DNA of 64,000 bases, taken from positions 310,001 to 374,000 of the forward strand of contig CAVUVQ010000020.1 in NCBI GenBank assembly GCA_963744875.1, in the 5' to 3' direction. The stretch comes from JACDAE01 sp963744875 (GTDB lineage: Bacteria > Chloroflexota > Ktedonobacteria > Ktedonobacterales > Ktedonobacteraceae). The notes under the pieces are model-generated. The model saw nothing but the letters and a program-made list of their open reading frames with translations. It did not search any database and was not told the origin of the DNA. Of the stretch, positions 42,054 to 51,864 are shown piece after piece. The translations under genes and the position numbers were made by a program. Within the stretch, counting starts at the first letter, position 1. Each line of letters begins with the position of its first letter.

Positions 42054-42917
42054 GTGGCTACACAAAAACAGACCATCACCCTGTTAATTTCTTGCCCTGA
42101 TCAGCCGGGTATCGTTGCTGCGGTCTCCCGTTTCATATTTGAGCATGCCGGTAATATCCTGGAATCTGATCAGCATTCAACCAATCAGGAAGAATGTACT
42201 TTCTTCATGCGTGTCAATTTTGCCGAGGAAGGATTTCGCTTGCCGCCGGGAGAACTTGAGCAGGCATTTCTTCCTATTGCCGAACGCTTCCAGATGCAGT
42301 GGAATATCTCTTACTCCCGCCAGCGCAAACGCGTGGGCATATTTGTTTCAACGCTCGATCATTGCCTGACCGATCTGCTCTGGCGCTGGAAAAGTGGTGA
42401 GTTGGCGATGGATATCCCTTTTATCATGAGCAATCACCAAAAATTGGAGCCGCTTGCCCGCATGTATGATATCCCGTATTATCATTTTCCTATTACCCGT
42501 GAAAGCCGGGTGCAGGATGAGCAACGTATGCTGGATTTTATCGTGGGCAAAGTGGATTTCTTGATTCTGGCCCGTTATATGCAGATTTTAGAGCCGCTCT
42601 TCGTGGATGCCTTTCCGCACCAGATCATCAATATCCATCATAGTTTCTTGCCCGCATTCATTGGTGCGAAGCCTTATCAGCGGGCTTTTGAGCGTGGGGT
42701 CAAGCTGATTGGTGCGACGGCACACTACGTCACGAATAATCTCGATGAAGGCCCCATTATCGCGCAGGATGTTATTCACTGCAATCATCGTGATACCGTT
42801 CCAGATCTGATGCGCAAGGGGCTGGATGTAGAACGGCGGGTACTGGCAGAGGCGGTACGGATGCATACCGAAGATCGCGTGCTTGTCTACGAAAACAAAA
42901 CGATCGTTTTTGAGTGA
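42054..42917 (+). CDS. purU: Formyltetrahydrofolate deformylase
   Basis: About 288 residues. N-terminal ACT domain (LLISCPDQPGIVAAVSRFIF), then the formyltransferase-like hydrolase domain with FIMSNHQKLEPLA, the ARYMQIL segment, and the active-site loop NIHHSFLPAFIGAKPY (Asn, His) plus GATAHYVTNNLDEGPII (Asp). It splits 10-formyl-THF into formate and THF, balancing one-carbon units for purine synthesis. Start codon is GTG; GTG 42054 has AAGGTGG upstream, while GTG 42039 in frame is an alternative. Single gene with its own promoter and hairpin. Confidence 0.92.
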   Translation: MATQKQTITLLISCPDQPGIVAAVSRFIFEHAGNILESDQHSTNQEECTFFMRVNFAEEGFRLPPGELEQAFLPIAERFQMQWNISYSRQRKRVGIFVSTLDHCLTDLLWRWKSGELAMDIPFIMSNHQKLEPLARMYDIPYYHFPITRESRVQDEQRMLDFIVGKVDFLILARYMQILEPLFVDAFPHQIINIHHSFLPAFIGAKPYQRAFERGVKLIGATAHYVTNNLDEGPIIAQDVIHCNHRDTVPDLMRKGLDVERRVLAEAVRMHTEDRVLVYENKTIVFE

Positions 42918-43198
42918 GTGTGTAAGGTTTGTCTTTGTTTGCAACCATGATTTTTCAGTAGAAGGGTACTGCATAAGTCAAAGCATAGTATAAAATATAC
43001 AACAAACATCCAGCATAACATTGTTCAGTTTAACTCCATCCAAATCAGAGTAAACGTCTTCTCGATGGAAATGGTGTGAAAAAAGTGGAGGAAATCTGAA
43101 GAATGTTGTGCTATTTTTGGGTTGAATTACTGGTTAGAGATATGCTATTCTTAAGGGAGGCAGAAAAGGTCATCAGCCAATTCTAAGAGGAGCTATTC

Positions 43199-43597
43199 AT
43201 GAGCAATATTACCTTGCGTACGCCAGGGAAACACAAGCATGCCGTCGAACTTAGTTATGAAGAACGTATCGAGTTGAATACGATTATTGATCTCCTTATT
43301 CCATCAGACGAAGATTTCCCCCCACCCTCCAGCCTTCATCTAATTGATGAGTTTCTACATCATCTTCTGCCCACTGTCGAGAATAGTACAACAAAGATGT
43401 TGAATGCAAAACGCCTGCACACCATACTGCACGAACTGGATATAGCTGCCGGAGGACGTTTCTGTAGTGCGAGTAGTGAGAAACAGCAGCAGTTGCTCAG
43501 ACTGCTTGAGCGCCGTGAGCCGGCTCTCTATCAGGCATTGTGGGCGCTGGCCAATCATAGTTATTACAAGCAATTCGCCACCGTTGGACACCCATAG
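43199..43597 (+). CDS. Small protein resembling gluconate 2-dehydrogenase subunit 3
   Basis: 132 residues, helical. The segment IIDLLIPSDEDFPPPSSLHLIDEFLHHLLP resembles (in two parts: IIDLLIPSDEDFPPP and LHLIDEFLHHLLP) the start of the gluconate 2-dehydrogenase subunit 3 family, followed by a helical core and LRLLERREPALYQAL. No Tat or Sec signal is visible, although family members often have one, and no flavoprotein partner lies next to it. AGGAG precedes ATG. A long hairpin ends the gene. Assignment moderate. Confidence 0.55.
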   Translation: MSNITLRTPGKHKHAVELSYEERIELNTIIDLLIPSDEDFPPPSSLHLIDEFLHHLLPTVENSTTKMLNAKRLHTILHELDIAAGGRFCSASSEKQQQLLRLLERREPALYQALWALANHSYYKQFATVGHP

Positions 43598-43672
43598 CTC
43601 TTTTAATTTGAGGTCTCTCAAGTGTCTCACATGCGTCTATTGACGCTATATTTATGCAGTTAATAATGCATT

Positions 43673-43752
43673 AAAACCCTACTACTCTATCAAACGTCAC
43701 CAATGTGGTCGCTACGCCGATACGGTGACGTTTGACAGAGTAGTAGGGTTTT
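43673..43752. terminator. Long bidirectional hairpin terminator
   Basis: Arms of about 29 bp (AAAACCCTACTACTCTATC.. and ..GACAGAGTAGTAGGGTTTT, one mismatch) around a 22 bp loop, between convergent genes ending at 43597 and 43754. A-run and T-run flanks allow action both ways. Confidence 0.8.
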
Positions 43753-43753
43753 C

Positions 43754-44743
43754 TTATGCGTTGATCATAAAGCCATAATAGGCGGCCCCAAGCAGCGCGA
43801 GGCGGGGATTGGTAATCACATGGAGTGGGATGTCGGCAAGCATATTGGAAAAGCGTCCCTTATGGCGGAATGCCCGCGTGAAACGTTCGTCATCCAGGAA
43901 AGGAAGGATGCGCGGCGGAATCCCTCCACCTAAATAGACGCCTCCCGTTGCCATGACCTTGAGCATGAGATTGCCCGTCTCTGCTCCCAGGATAGAGGTA
44001 AAGGCTTCGAGTGTTGCGACACAACGGGCTGATGGTACCTTGCTATCGAGAGCACATCTCACGATCAAGGGCGTGGGATCTTCCAGGCGGGCAATCTGCT
44101 GGGCCAGTTGCTCTGGCTCATCGATCAGGGCAACGTCACGAAAATATCCATAAATATTGGGGAGTCCCATGCCCGAGCAGACCAGTTCATAACTTACGTG
44201 ATCGAAGCGTGTGAGCATGTAACGTAACAATTCTATCTCCAGAGGGTTTGTTGGTCCAAAATCAACGTGCCCACCTTCTGAAGGAAAGGTTCGATAGTGC
44301 GTTCCATCCCACGTGAGAAAGGCTTCACCCAGACCGGTGCCGGGCGCAATTACTGCCAGTGTTCCGTGTTCGACGGGGTGTCCCTCGTTGAGCGTATGCA
44401 GATCGCCCGCCTGCAATAAGGGAACGCCGCTTGCCGTGGCGACGAGATCGTTGAGCAAACGAATAGAAGGGATGCCCAGTTCCTGTTGTAAGGCCGTTTC
44501 TTCCATAACCCATGGTAAGTTTGTAATCTTTGCTTTGCCTGCGATGACTGGACCTGCAACGCCAAAACATGCTCGCTGAATCTGAAAATCTCCCTGAGCT
44601 AAAAAATCACGCACAAGCAATTCCAGACTGGGGTACTGAGCACTCGGAAATGTGCCTTCGTGCACTGGTGTGCGCAATTCATCCACGGATGAGAAGATTG
44701 CCAGATTAGTCTTGGTTCCGCCAATATCACCTGCAAGTAACAT
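43754..44743 (-). CDS. glk: Glucokinase
   Basis: 329 residues of the Glk family. ATP-binding GDIGGTKTNLA at the N-terminus, FGVAGPVIAGKAKITNLPWV, the substrate Asn-Asp in LLNDLVATA, the APGTGLGEAFL loop, and PSEGGHVDFGP with the Glu and His that contact glucose. It phosphorylates glucose in the cytoplasm, fitting the neighbouring glycosidases that release glucose. ATG at 44743; GTTACTTGCAGGTGA-like context, ribosome site weak. Leftward, alone, ends at a strong terminator. Confidence 0.92.
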   Translation of the reverse strand: MLLAGDIGGTKTNLAIFSSVDELRTPVHEGTFPSAQYPSLELLVRDFLAQGDFQIQRACFGVAGPVIAGKAKITNLPWVMEETALQQELGIPSIRLLNDLVATASGVPLLQAGDLHTLNEGHPVEHGTLAVIAPGTGLGEAFLTWDGTHYRTFPSEGGHVDFGPTNPLEIELLRYMLTRFDHVSYELVCSGMGLPNIYGYFRDVALIDEPEQLAQQIARLEDPTPLIVRCALDSKVPSARCVATLEAFTSILGAETGNLMLKVMATGGVYLGGGIPPRILPFLDDERFTRAFRHKGRFSNMLADIPLHVITNPRLALLGAAYYGFMINA

Positions 44744-44833
44744 AATACGACTTTCTCCACTTCACAGAGTTCGGGCGTCGTAAACTCGGCCCCTACATTA
44801 TATTATTATCACACAGTGAAGCGGAAATGGTAG

Positions 44834-45994
44834 TCACGATTTTCTTCTGAAAAACCAGAGAGTACTCAGCAAACATATTCCTAGCAGCCCAGCCAAGAGA
44901 ATGAGAAGAAGATTGCGGTTGTTTAGCGATGATGGAGCCGTTATTGGTTGGATACCAGGGGTAGAACTATTTGCAGGTGGATAAAGGCCAGTGATGATGA
45001 AATGGGGAGTTCCTCCGACTGTGATGCTGGCAATAGTACTGCGTGCAGGAATGTCGAGCATAAGCACCTGGCCGTTGGAGAGTGCTACAAAGCCGAATTG
45101 CCCATCGCTGGTGATGGCGACCGATTGTGGGGAGCCGCTTAGATGAAAAATGTGCTCTGGTTCTGGCTGTACCGACTTTGTCCCAGGAGTGATGGGTGCC
45201 AGGACATCCAACTGATTGTTTTGCTGATCAGGTACATAGATCTCGCCGGTGATTGCATCATAATCCATCGTGCCAAAATGTCCTCGACTGAGCAGCGTCT
45301 GGATAACCTGTCGTTTGTTGAGATCAACTGCAACAACAGTTCCTTGACGAGTAGTAACATAAGCGGTAAAGCCGCCGGGGATGCTAATATTTTGCGGTCC
45401 ACCAGCAACAGGCGCGGTACCAAGCAGATGCCCATTCACGTCGAAGACTGTGAGTGAAGTAGTTCCACTAATCCAGAGCTGATTGGGGGTCGAGGGAGTT
45501 GCATTTGCGGCTGTGGAAGCTGCTATGGCCAATCCGTAGACAGGTTCGTGGGTCTCGAAGGTCCGTTGAATTGCGCAAGTTGTTGGATTAAGTGCACGTA
45601 CAGCCGTATCTCCTTGACCCGCCACATACAGGATGGTTGCGTCCAGGCTGAGTGCCAACAATGATGGTTGACCGACAATTCGAGCCGTGCAAAGCTCCTT
45701 TCCTGTTTTCGCAGCGATCACTGCAACCCGTCCGGTTCCTGGTTGCGTGATATACAACTTATATCCATCAGGACTAAGTAAAATATCGCGTGGATTTCCA
45801 GGTAGAGCAATTGTTCTGGTTACACGCCTCCGTGCAATATCAATAATGCTCATGCCTCGCGCACCTCCGGCGACATAAGCAAGTTGGGGAGCGCCTCCAT
45901 CTGCCTGAGCTAACGGGGAAAACAATTTTGCAAGCAAGAATAGCGCTAATAGAAAATAAAAACGCTGGAAAAATACACGTAAAATCGAGAACAT
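44834..45994 (-). CDS. Exported YncE-like beta-propeller protein with C-terminal membrane anchor
   Basis: 386 residues. N-terminal signal (FFQRFYFLLALFLLAKLFSPL, cut near AQA-D), a seven-blade YVTN-type propeller (LAYVAGGARGMSIIDI, LSPDGYKLYITQPGTGRVAVI, TILYVAGQGDTAVRAL, QLWISGTTSLTVFD, TAYVTTRQGTVVAVDL, EIYVPDQQNNQLDVL, FGFVALSNGQVLML), then a Pro/Ser stalk and one C-terminal helix followed by RRKS. It would sit outside the cell, held by the helix. Propellers of this kind bind ligands or proteins; the function is unknown. It is divergent from the oxidase cluster. Confidence 0.8.
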   Translation of the reverse strand: MFSILRVFFQRFYFLLALFLLAKLFSPLAQADGGAPQLAYVAGGARGMSIIDIARRRVTRTIALPGNPRDILLSPDGYKLYITQPGTGRVAVIAAKTGKELCTARIVGQPSLLALSLDATILYVAGQGDTAVRALNPTTCAIQRTFETHEPVYGLAIAASTAANATPSTPNQLWISGTTSLTVFDVNGHLLGTAPVAGGPQNISIPGGFTAYVTTRQGTVVAVDLNKRQVIQTLLSRGHFGTMDYDAITGEIYVPDQQNNQLDVLAPITPGTKSVQPEPEHIFHLSGSPQSVAITSDGQFGFVALSNGQVLMLDIPARSTIASITVGGTPHFIITGLYPPANSSTPGIQPITAPSSLNNRNLLLILLAGLLGICLLSTLWFFRRKS

Positions 45995-46819
45995 AAAGTA
46001 TGCTTTCTCTACTTACTAGTGGTCCTCTGTTAAGGTATCTCAACTATTCATCTTTCAAAGTATAGCTGGAATTAGACATTAAGAACAAGGTGATCGGGAT
46101 AATTGGAGAATTGATGCCTGTTTAAATCTTTTTGTTCCCTATATTTTAACGATGATGTAGCTCATTTCCAATCCCTTGATATGCTTTGAACAGTTATGGA
46201 GCAACTTTCCATCGAACATATAGTTGAGATTTCTCAGCCTACCACTTGAGATTCTTGCGTAAGTTCTATAAACTCTTGCTTTTTTTTTATATCCATGTAT
46301 AATATGTATATGCCAGATAGTCTATCTATTGAGAGAGCAGTTTCCTTTCCAATGATGGGAAGAGAGCTTTTTTGATAAGATACAATTGGAGGTGCCATCC
46401 AAAAATTTGTTTATCTGGGGATACGTAAGATGGGTACTTACAATATTTAGATACTTGTAGATGCGCTAACTACCCTTAGCTCCAGCGCTTCTTCCCTTTC
46501 CGTGCAAACTTCCATTCATTGCATATTATGTTACTTGTTTTCCTCTTGGGAATGAGTGAAAAGGCACTCGAATACAAAAGAGACTGCCTTGTTTCATGCC
46601 TGCATGCCCACACTACTGGATGCCATATCAGGTCATATCTGTCGAGAAAAGAGAGATTAAGTAAAGAACTTAAAAAGCCGAAGAGATTTTGGTTATGAAG
46701 GATGTCTTTTGTTATGCCTGGCAAAATAACAGGACATCCGGATGGTGTAATGCGTGCAGAAACATTAGCTGATAACGATGTCAGCTTTTGCATCAAGGTT
46801 CCAGACAAGGAGGACTGCG
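45995..46819 (+). other. Intergenic region upstream of the oxidase cluster
   Basis: 825 bp, AT-rich, no convincing gene (frames at 46476-46835 lack family signal). A possible promoter is TTGCTT (46276-46281), 16 bp, TATAAT (46298-46303); if used, the oxidase transcript has a leader of about 500 nt. Confidence 0.45.
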
Positions 46820-47521
46820 TTGAAACAGCATTCATCAGGATTTTTTATTGGTATCATTGTGTCAGTAGTGCTAGGTTTTGGCATTGTAGCCGGAGTTTTG
46901 CTAGGTCTTCGATCAGCCGGAGGGCTGGGCTACGAACCCGGTGTGTGGAAAGCAACTCAGACAGCCTCTGGTAACGCCACTCTCGCGATCTCCACATTTC
47001 CCGATAGCCATGTATGCCATGCAACAGCGGGAGAGCCTCAGATCGATTGGGTCAGTTATTGTCCATCTACCAGTTTTCAGGTTCCTGCGAACAGTTTAAT
47101 CACAGTTGTCATCAGCAATTATGATGGTGCATCTACCTTAATTAATAGTGATTTCCGTGAAGTGCGTGGAACCATTGGTGGCGTTGAGATGGTTAACAAT
47201 AAGCCCATGAGCGCCGTAGATGCCACGGATGTAGCCCACACATTCACCCTCCAATCCGTCCCCAATGCTCCCTACCCGATATTCGTTAGTGTTCCTCTGG
47301 TTGCGGTCGCAGACAATGCTCCCACTCCTGTGACCATTAATGGGAACAGTTACCCGAAGCCCAACATCATTTCTTTCCAGTTTCGTACGGGCCCGCCTGG
47401 AACCTACATCTGGCATTGCTATGATCCTTGTGGAGAGGTTCGCTCGTCAAGCCTCCCTTTGGTTTTACTGGAGCCGATGTCTACCACCGGATACATGGCT
47501 GGAACAATGACTGTCGTATAG
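46820..47521 (+). CDS. Membrane-anchored cupredoxin-like protein
   Basis: About 233 residues, starting at TTG 46820 because AAGGAGG lies 6 bp before it; an ATG at 46778 in frame lacks a ribosome site. One N-terminal membrane helix (GFFIGIIVSVVLGFGIVAGVLL), then an outer beta-sandwich with possible type 1 copper ligands: His in DVAHTF, Cys and His in YIWHCYDPCG, Met near the C-terminus. It is the first gene of the cytochrome oxidase cluster, 16 bp before subunit II, so it may carry electrons to the oxidase, or serve as the acceptor of an alternative copper site. The C-x3-C pair (CYDPC) also resembles a CuA loop in part. Confidence 0.7.
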   Translation: MKQHSSGFFIGIIVSVVLGFGIVAGVLLGLRSAGGLGYEPGVWKATQTASGNATLAISTFPDSHVCHATAGEPQIDWVSYCPSTSFQVPANSLITVVISNYDGASTLINSDFREVRGTIGGVEMVNNKPMSAVDATDVAHTFTLQSVPNAPYPIFVSVPLVAVADNAPTPVTINGNSYPKPNIISFQFRTGPPGTYIWHCYDPCGEVRSSSLPLVLLEPMSTTGYMAGTMTVV

Positions 47522-47537
47522 TCCTAAAGGGGGCAAG

Positions 47538-48311
47538 ATGTCTATAACCAACAACGATGAGGTTAGTACTTCGCCGACGCAAGTGGAACCGAATCATTTT
47601 CGTCGGGCTGCCATCATCTGGGCCGTACTTTCGGTGATCGGGATTGTGCTCGCGATACCCCTGGTTTCTTTTATTCTCCCAGCCGGGGCGAGTGCTCTTA
47701 ACACCTCCGATAACTTTAGCATCATATTGCTTACTGTTCTGGCGGTTCCTGTAGCCTTGTTTGTCTTTGTCTTTCTTGGCTACAGTATGCTCGTATTCAG
47801 AGTCAAAGAGCGGCCTACCGAGGACGCCATTCCTCTGAAACCCAGGCCCGGATTGCAAATTGCATGGATGGGCATCACAAGTGTCCTTTGTCTTTTCCTT
47901 GTTATCTATGGCTTGTTAGCTTTTTATCAGGAAGCTGTTGCCTCTCCTTCCGATCCTCTTGTCGTCCAGGTAACCGGGCAACAATGGCTATGGACGTTTC
48001 ATTATCCACAATATGGCGCATCTAGTAAGGGGCAGGTACTCGAACTTCCGGTGAATCGTCCCGTAGAGTTTCAGGTCACTTCAAAGGACGTACTGCATGG
48101 CTTTTCCATTCGCGCACTTGGAATACGCGTCGATGCTAATCCAGGCGAGACGACGACGACACCGATTGTAACACCGAATCAGGTTGGGAATTATACTGTG
48201 GTCTGCGTAGAATTATGTGGACTCTATCATTCTTATATGTGGTCAGCGGTGAGTGTGGTCAGCGAGTCATCATTCAATTCGTGGATAGTCAGCCAGGGAG
48301 GACACACATGA
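47538..48311 (+). CDS. ctaC: Cytochrome c oxidase subunit II
   Basis: 257 residues. Two membrane helices (about 30-55 and 72-95), plus a third hydrophobic stretch (about 112-130), then the CuA cupredoxin domain: QVTGQQWLWTFHYPQYG aromatic segment, His in SKDVLHGFSI, and CVELCGLYHSYM with both Cys, Glu, His and Met of the CuA centre. It accepts electrons from the donor and passes them to heme a. No cytochrome c domain is fused. AAAGGGGGCAAG precedes ATG; its stop overlaps the subunit I start (ATGA). Confidence 0.93.
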   Translation: MSITNNDEVSTSPTQVEPNHFRRAAIIWAVLSVIGIVLAIPLVSFILPAGASALNTSDNFSIILLTVLAVPVALFVFVFLGYSMLVFRVKERPTEDAIPLKPRPGLQIAWMGITSVLCLFLVIYGLLAFYQEAVASPSDPLVVQVTGQQWLWTFHYPQYGASSKGQVLELPVNRPVEFQVTSKDVLHGFSIRALGIRVDANPGETTTTPIVTPNQVGNYTVVCVELCGLYHSYMWSAVSVVSESSFNSWIVSQGGHT

Positions 48312-50893
48312 TCGCAGTCAAACAACGCTCGAGTATCATTAGCCGCTTATTCCCTAGTGTGGTTTCTGGAGTTGTACTTGGCATTATAGGTGCTATCATT
48401 GCAGGTGTCGTCGTGGCCCATCTTGTTGATACAACTGCTAATCCCGATGCACCGATCGTGGCCGCCTATACAGGCTGGGTACTCTTTTTCTTTATTGGTA
48501 TTGGAGCATTCAATGGTGTCTGGAATTGGGGCTTTGCACGCAATGAGCCAACGCCCGACGAAGAACTGGCGCTGGCCGGAAAAGATCAGGGTGTCTGGCG
48601 CTACTTCCGCTATACAACTGACCATAAAGTTGTTGGAATGCAATATCTGGTGACCGTGCTTTTGCTTTTCTTCATTGGCTCGATGGGCGCTTTCATGATC
48701 CGCCTGCAGCAATCAACACCGGGTGCTGTCTTCCTTAATCCTTCTACTTATAACACTGTTGTAGGATTGCATGGCATCATCATGATCGCTGCTACCATCA
48801 TCATGGCGAGTGGTCCCTTTGGCAATTTTATTCTCCCCATTATGATTGGTGCACGTGATATGGCGTTTCCGCGCCTGAATGCGTTGAGCTACTGGCTGCT
48901 TTTCGCGGCTATTCCCGTCCTGCTTTCTACTTTGTTCCTCGGCGGTTTCCCGACAGGTTGGACCGGCTATGCACCACTTTCCGTCCAGGAGTTAACCCCA
49001 GGCATGGATGCTTATGCCTATGCGCTCATCATCTTTGCTCTCTCAATAACGGTTGCCGCTATGAATATCGTGACAACTGTACTCGTGCTGCGTACAAAGG
49101 GAATGACCTGGGGACGCCTCCCAATCTTCGTCTGGGGAGTGGTGCTCTCGGTTGTTCTTGGCTTGATGGCGTTCCCTTCGTTCCTTATTGCCCTGGTCAT
49201 GACCCTGGCGGATCGGGTGTTCCAGACATCTTTCTTTATTGCCGCTAATGGTGGTAGTAACTGGTTGTATGAGCACCTCTTCTGGTTTATGGGACATCCC
49301 GAAGTTTATGTGATTGCGCTCCCATCCATGGCTATCGCGGCTGAGGTGTCTTCAGTCTTTAGCCGCAAGACGATCTTCGGCCATCGCATGCTGCTTGGAA
49401 GCTTGATCACCATCTGTATCCTGAGTGCGCTCGTCTGGGGACATCACCTCTATACGAGTGGGTCCGCTACGGCTCTGGACGGTCCCTATATGCTCGATAC
49501 AGAATTAATTTCTATTCCAACTGGTTTTTTCTTCCTGGCTCTTATCGGCACGCTCTGGCGTGGAAAGATCTGGGTCACCGTTCCCATGCTCTTTGTCGGC
49601 GGCATGTTGGTGAATTTCGTCATTGGAGGCATCACGGGCATCTATCTGGCAGATCTTCCAACCGATGAAATTTTGCACGGCGGTATGTTTGTTACCGCCC
49701 ACTTCCACTTTACCCTCGTTGGTAGCATGGTCTTCGGCTTCTTTGCTGGTTTCTACTACTGGTTCCCGAAAATGGCCGGGCGTCGACTCGATCCACTGCT
49801 GGGTAAACTCCATTTCTGGCTGTTTGAAATTGGCTTCTTGGGGACATTCCTGGCGTTGTTCTATGCAGGTATACAGGGTGAGCCGCGCTGGTCAGCGAAC
49901 GTTGCTCCTCCATTTGCAACTGCTAATTTGATCGCTAGTCTCTTCGCCATCCTGATTGCGCTATCCGTGTTTATTGCCGCTTACAATGTGATTATCTCCT
50001 GGAGAAGCGGTGAACTTGCCTCGGCAGATGAATGGGGTGCCAAAACACTTGAGTGGACCGTCCCTACGCCTGTGCCCCTTGAGAACTTTGAACACCTGCC
50101 CGAAATCAAGTCAACACCTTACGAGTACGGTGTCAATTTACCGCAAATAGAGGGCGGCGTTGGTGTTGGACTGGAAGCTTCCCTGCATTCGCAGCCAGAG
50201 AAACCGCCAGAAACACCACCGGAAACACCCGTTGGAGACGCAACCGAAATCAACCGGAAACGCCATCAGAGAGTCTATAGCACTGGAGGAGACATTTTTA
50301 TGAGTAGTACAGCTCTGGAGGAAATGCACCACATTCCCCAGCACATTCGGGTCGGGAGAGCCCGCGCGGGCGTGCTCATGCTTATTCTCTCGGATTCTTT
50401 ATCCGTCGTCGCTCTGCTGGCGGGTGGTGGCTACCTGAGTGCACTGAATACAGAGAACCAGTTCAGACTGGCGGGCGACCACCCACCAGCCTTGTTGGGA
50501 GGAATTCTGGTCGCCGTTGCCCTGCTCCTGAGCGGCCTCGCCTACTACTGGTGGGCACGAGGAGCGCAAAAGAATGTGGGGAACGGTCGATCAATCGTCT
50601 TCATTCTTTCCCTGGTGTTCATGGTCGTGGCACTGGTAGGTCAGATCTGGATAGGCACGACTCTGGGATACAGTGCACCTTTCCATGCCTATGTGAGCCT
50701 GATCTTGTTCCTCACATGGTATTCAGCCGTCCACCTTCTGCTGGCTGCTATTATTGGCTTGCTTCTGTTAGGGCGCGTCTTGCGCGGCAGGTTGGGTGAG
50801 CATAGTTACATCATCGGAGTTACGGGCTATTGGTGGTACTACACTGTAGTTTCTAGCTTGCTGATGTGGCTGTTCGCTTCATTCGTGTTCTAG
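48308..50893 (+). CDS. ctaD: Cytochrome c oxidase subunit I fused to subunit III
   Basis: 861 residues from ATG 48308, coupled to ctaC by ATGA overlap. Subunit I part (about 1-620): low-spin heme His in VGLHGIIMI, CuB and Tyr in FWFMGHPEVYVI, CuB His pair in WGHHLYTSG, and heme ligands in HFHFTLVGSMVFG. A Pro/Glu-rich cytoplasmic linker (about 625-680) joins a subunit III-like part with five helices (SDSLSVVALLAGGGYL to WWYYTVVSSLLMWLF). It reduces oxygen and pumps protons. An internal GGAGGAG and ATG at 50300 precede the subunit III part, so a free subunit III could also be made. Confidence 0.92.
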   Translation: MIAVKQRSSIISRLFPSVVSGVVLGIIGAIIAGVVVAHLVDTTANPDAPIVAAYTGWVLFFFIGIGAFNGVWNWGFARNEPTPDEELALAGKDQGVWRYFRYTTDHKVVGMQYLVTVLLLFFIGSMGAFMIRLQQSTPGAVFLNPSTYNTVVGLHGIIMIAATIIMASGPFGNFILPIMIGARDMAFPRLNALSYWLLFAAIPVLLSTLFLGGFPTGWTGYAPLSVQELTPGMDAYAYALIIFALSITVAAMNIVTTVLVLRTKGMTWGRLPIFVWGVVLSVVLGLMAFPSFLIALVMTLADRVFQTSFFIAANGGSNWLYEHLFWFMGHPEVYVIALPSMAIAAEVSSVFSRKTIFGHRMLLGSLITICILSALVWGHHLYTSGSATALDGPYMLDTELISIPTGFFFLALIGTLWRGKIWVTVPMLFVGGMLVNFVIGGITGIYLADLPTDEILHGGMFVTAHFHFTLVGSMVFGFFAGFYYWFPKMAGRRLDPLLGKLHFWLFEIGFLGTFLALFYAGIQGEPRWSANVAPPFATANLIASLFAILIALSVFIAAYNVIISWRSGELASADEWGAKTLEWTVPTPVPLENFEHLPEIKSTPYEYGVNLPQIEGGVGVGLEASLHSQPEKPPETPPETPVGDATEINRKRHQRVYSTGGDIFMSSTALEEMHHIPQHIRVGRARAGVLMLILSDSLSVVALLAGGGYLSALNTENQFRLAGDHPPALLGGILVAVALLLSGLAYYWWARGAQKNVGNGRSIVFILSLVFMVVALVGQIWIGTTLGYSAPFHAYVSLILFLTWYSAVHLLLAAIIGLLLLGRVLRGRLGEHSYIIGVTGYWWYYTVVSSLLMWLFASFVF

Positions 50894-50923
50894 CAGACAA
50901 CCATATGAATTGGAGGTATTTGA

Positions 50924-51838
50924 ATGGGTATCTGGACTGATGCAAATGGGTGGCCGTTTCCACCTGTTGTGCTTCTTGGGTGTCTTGTTGCCGAAATTCT
51001 GTACTTCCGTGGCTGGCGCGTCCTCGTCAAAGAAGCACAGGCGCAAGAAGATACCAGAGCCATTCTTTCCTCTACGCTTACCGTTTCTAATAACGGTGAA
51101 GGCTGGTGGAATAACTGGCTCTGGCGTGGCGTCTTTTTTATCTGTGCGATTGCTGTTTTTTTGCTTGCAGCCTCGGCACCCATTGATATACTTACAGGCA
51201 AGCTCTTTTGGATGCACATGGTCCAGCATCTGCTCCTCTTGATTATCATGGCTCCCCTGCTTGTCGTATCTGCTCCATTGCTCCCAATATGGCTGGGCCT
51301 ACCGCAATGGATGCGAGCGGCTGTGAAACCACAGGTCAGGCAGGTTTTCTATCGTATCGGACACTGGTTACGACAACCCGCTGTCTCGTGCGGACTCCTG
51401 ATTATCGGTATCTGGATATGGCACTGGCCTCCCTTGTATGATCTTGCCCTGACAAACGACATTATCCATGATTGGTGCGAGCATCTGACCTTTCAATGCG
51501 TGAGCCTGCTCTTCTGGACACAGATCATTCCCTCATACCCATTGCGTCCACGCTTGAGTAATCTTGGACGCCTGGGCTTGTTGGGTATCGCAATCATACA
51601 AAATGTCGTTCTGGCCGTGGTGATCGGATTTGCCCCGCAGCCCCTCTACATACCTTATATTCATGTGACCGTAGCAGGCAGCCTCTCTACGTTACAAGAT
51701 CAGCAGTTTGGAGCAGGTATTATGTGGACCTTTGGTGATGTTCCTTTCGGTCTTGCTGTTAGTGTCATTTTTCAACGCTGGCTTGCCACTCAATTCGATG
51801 ATAATAATGAGCAGGCTGAAATAACCGCACAACAGTAA
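50924..51838 (+). CDS. ctaG: CtaG-type cytochrome c oxidase assembly factor (caa3_CtaG family)
   Basis: 304 residues with about seven membrane helices. The family motif HMVQHLLLLIIMAPLLV is present near residue 95, and WIWHWPPLYDLAL and WCEHLTFQCVSLLFW hold further conserved His. Bacillus CtaG of this family is needed for caa3 oxidase formation, probably by handling copper. GGAGGTATTTG precedes ATG. It is the fourth gene of the oxidase operon, 30 bp after subunit I-III. Confidence 0.88.
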   Translation: MGIWTDANGWPFPPVVLLGCLVAEILYFRGWRVLVKEAQAQEDTRAILSSTLTVSNNGEGWWNNWLWRGVFFICAIAVFLLAASAPIDILTGKLFWMHMVQHLLLLIIMAPLLVVSAPLLPIWLGLPQWMRAAVKPQVRQVFYRIGHWLRQPAVSCGLLIIGIWIWHWPPLYDLALTNDIIHDWCEHLTFQCVSLLFWTQIIPSYPLRPRLSNLGRLGLLGIAIIQNVVLAVVIGFAPQPLYIPYIHVTVAGSLSTLQDQQFGAGIMWTFGDVPFGLAVSVIFQRWLATQFDDNNEQAEITAQQ

Positions 51839-51864
51839 GAAAAAAAGGTAATACGTGAAAGGAA

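Noticed and set aside
46476..46835. 119-codon minus-strand frame upstream of the oxidase cluster
   Set aside because: Overlaps the ribosome site and start of the cupredoxin gene, has no recognisable domain and unusual composition.
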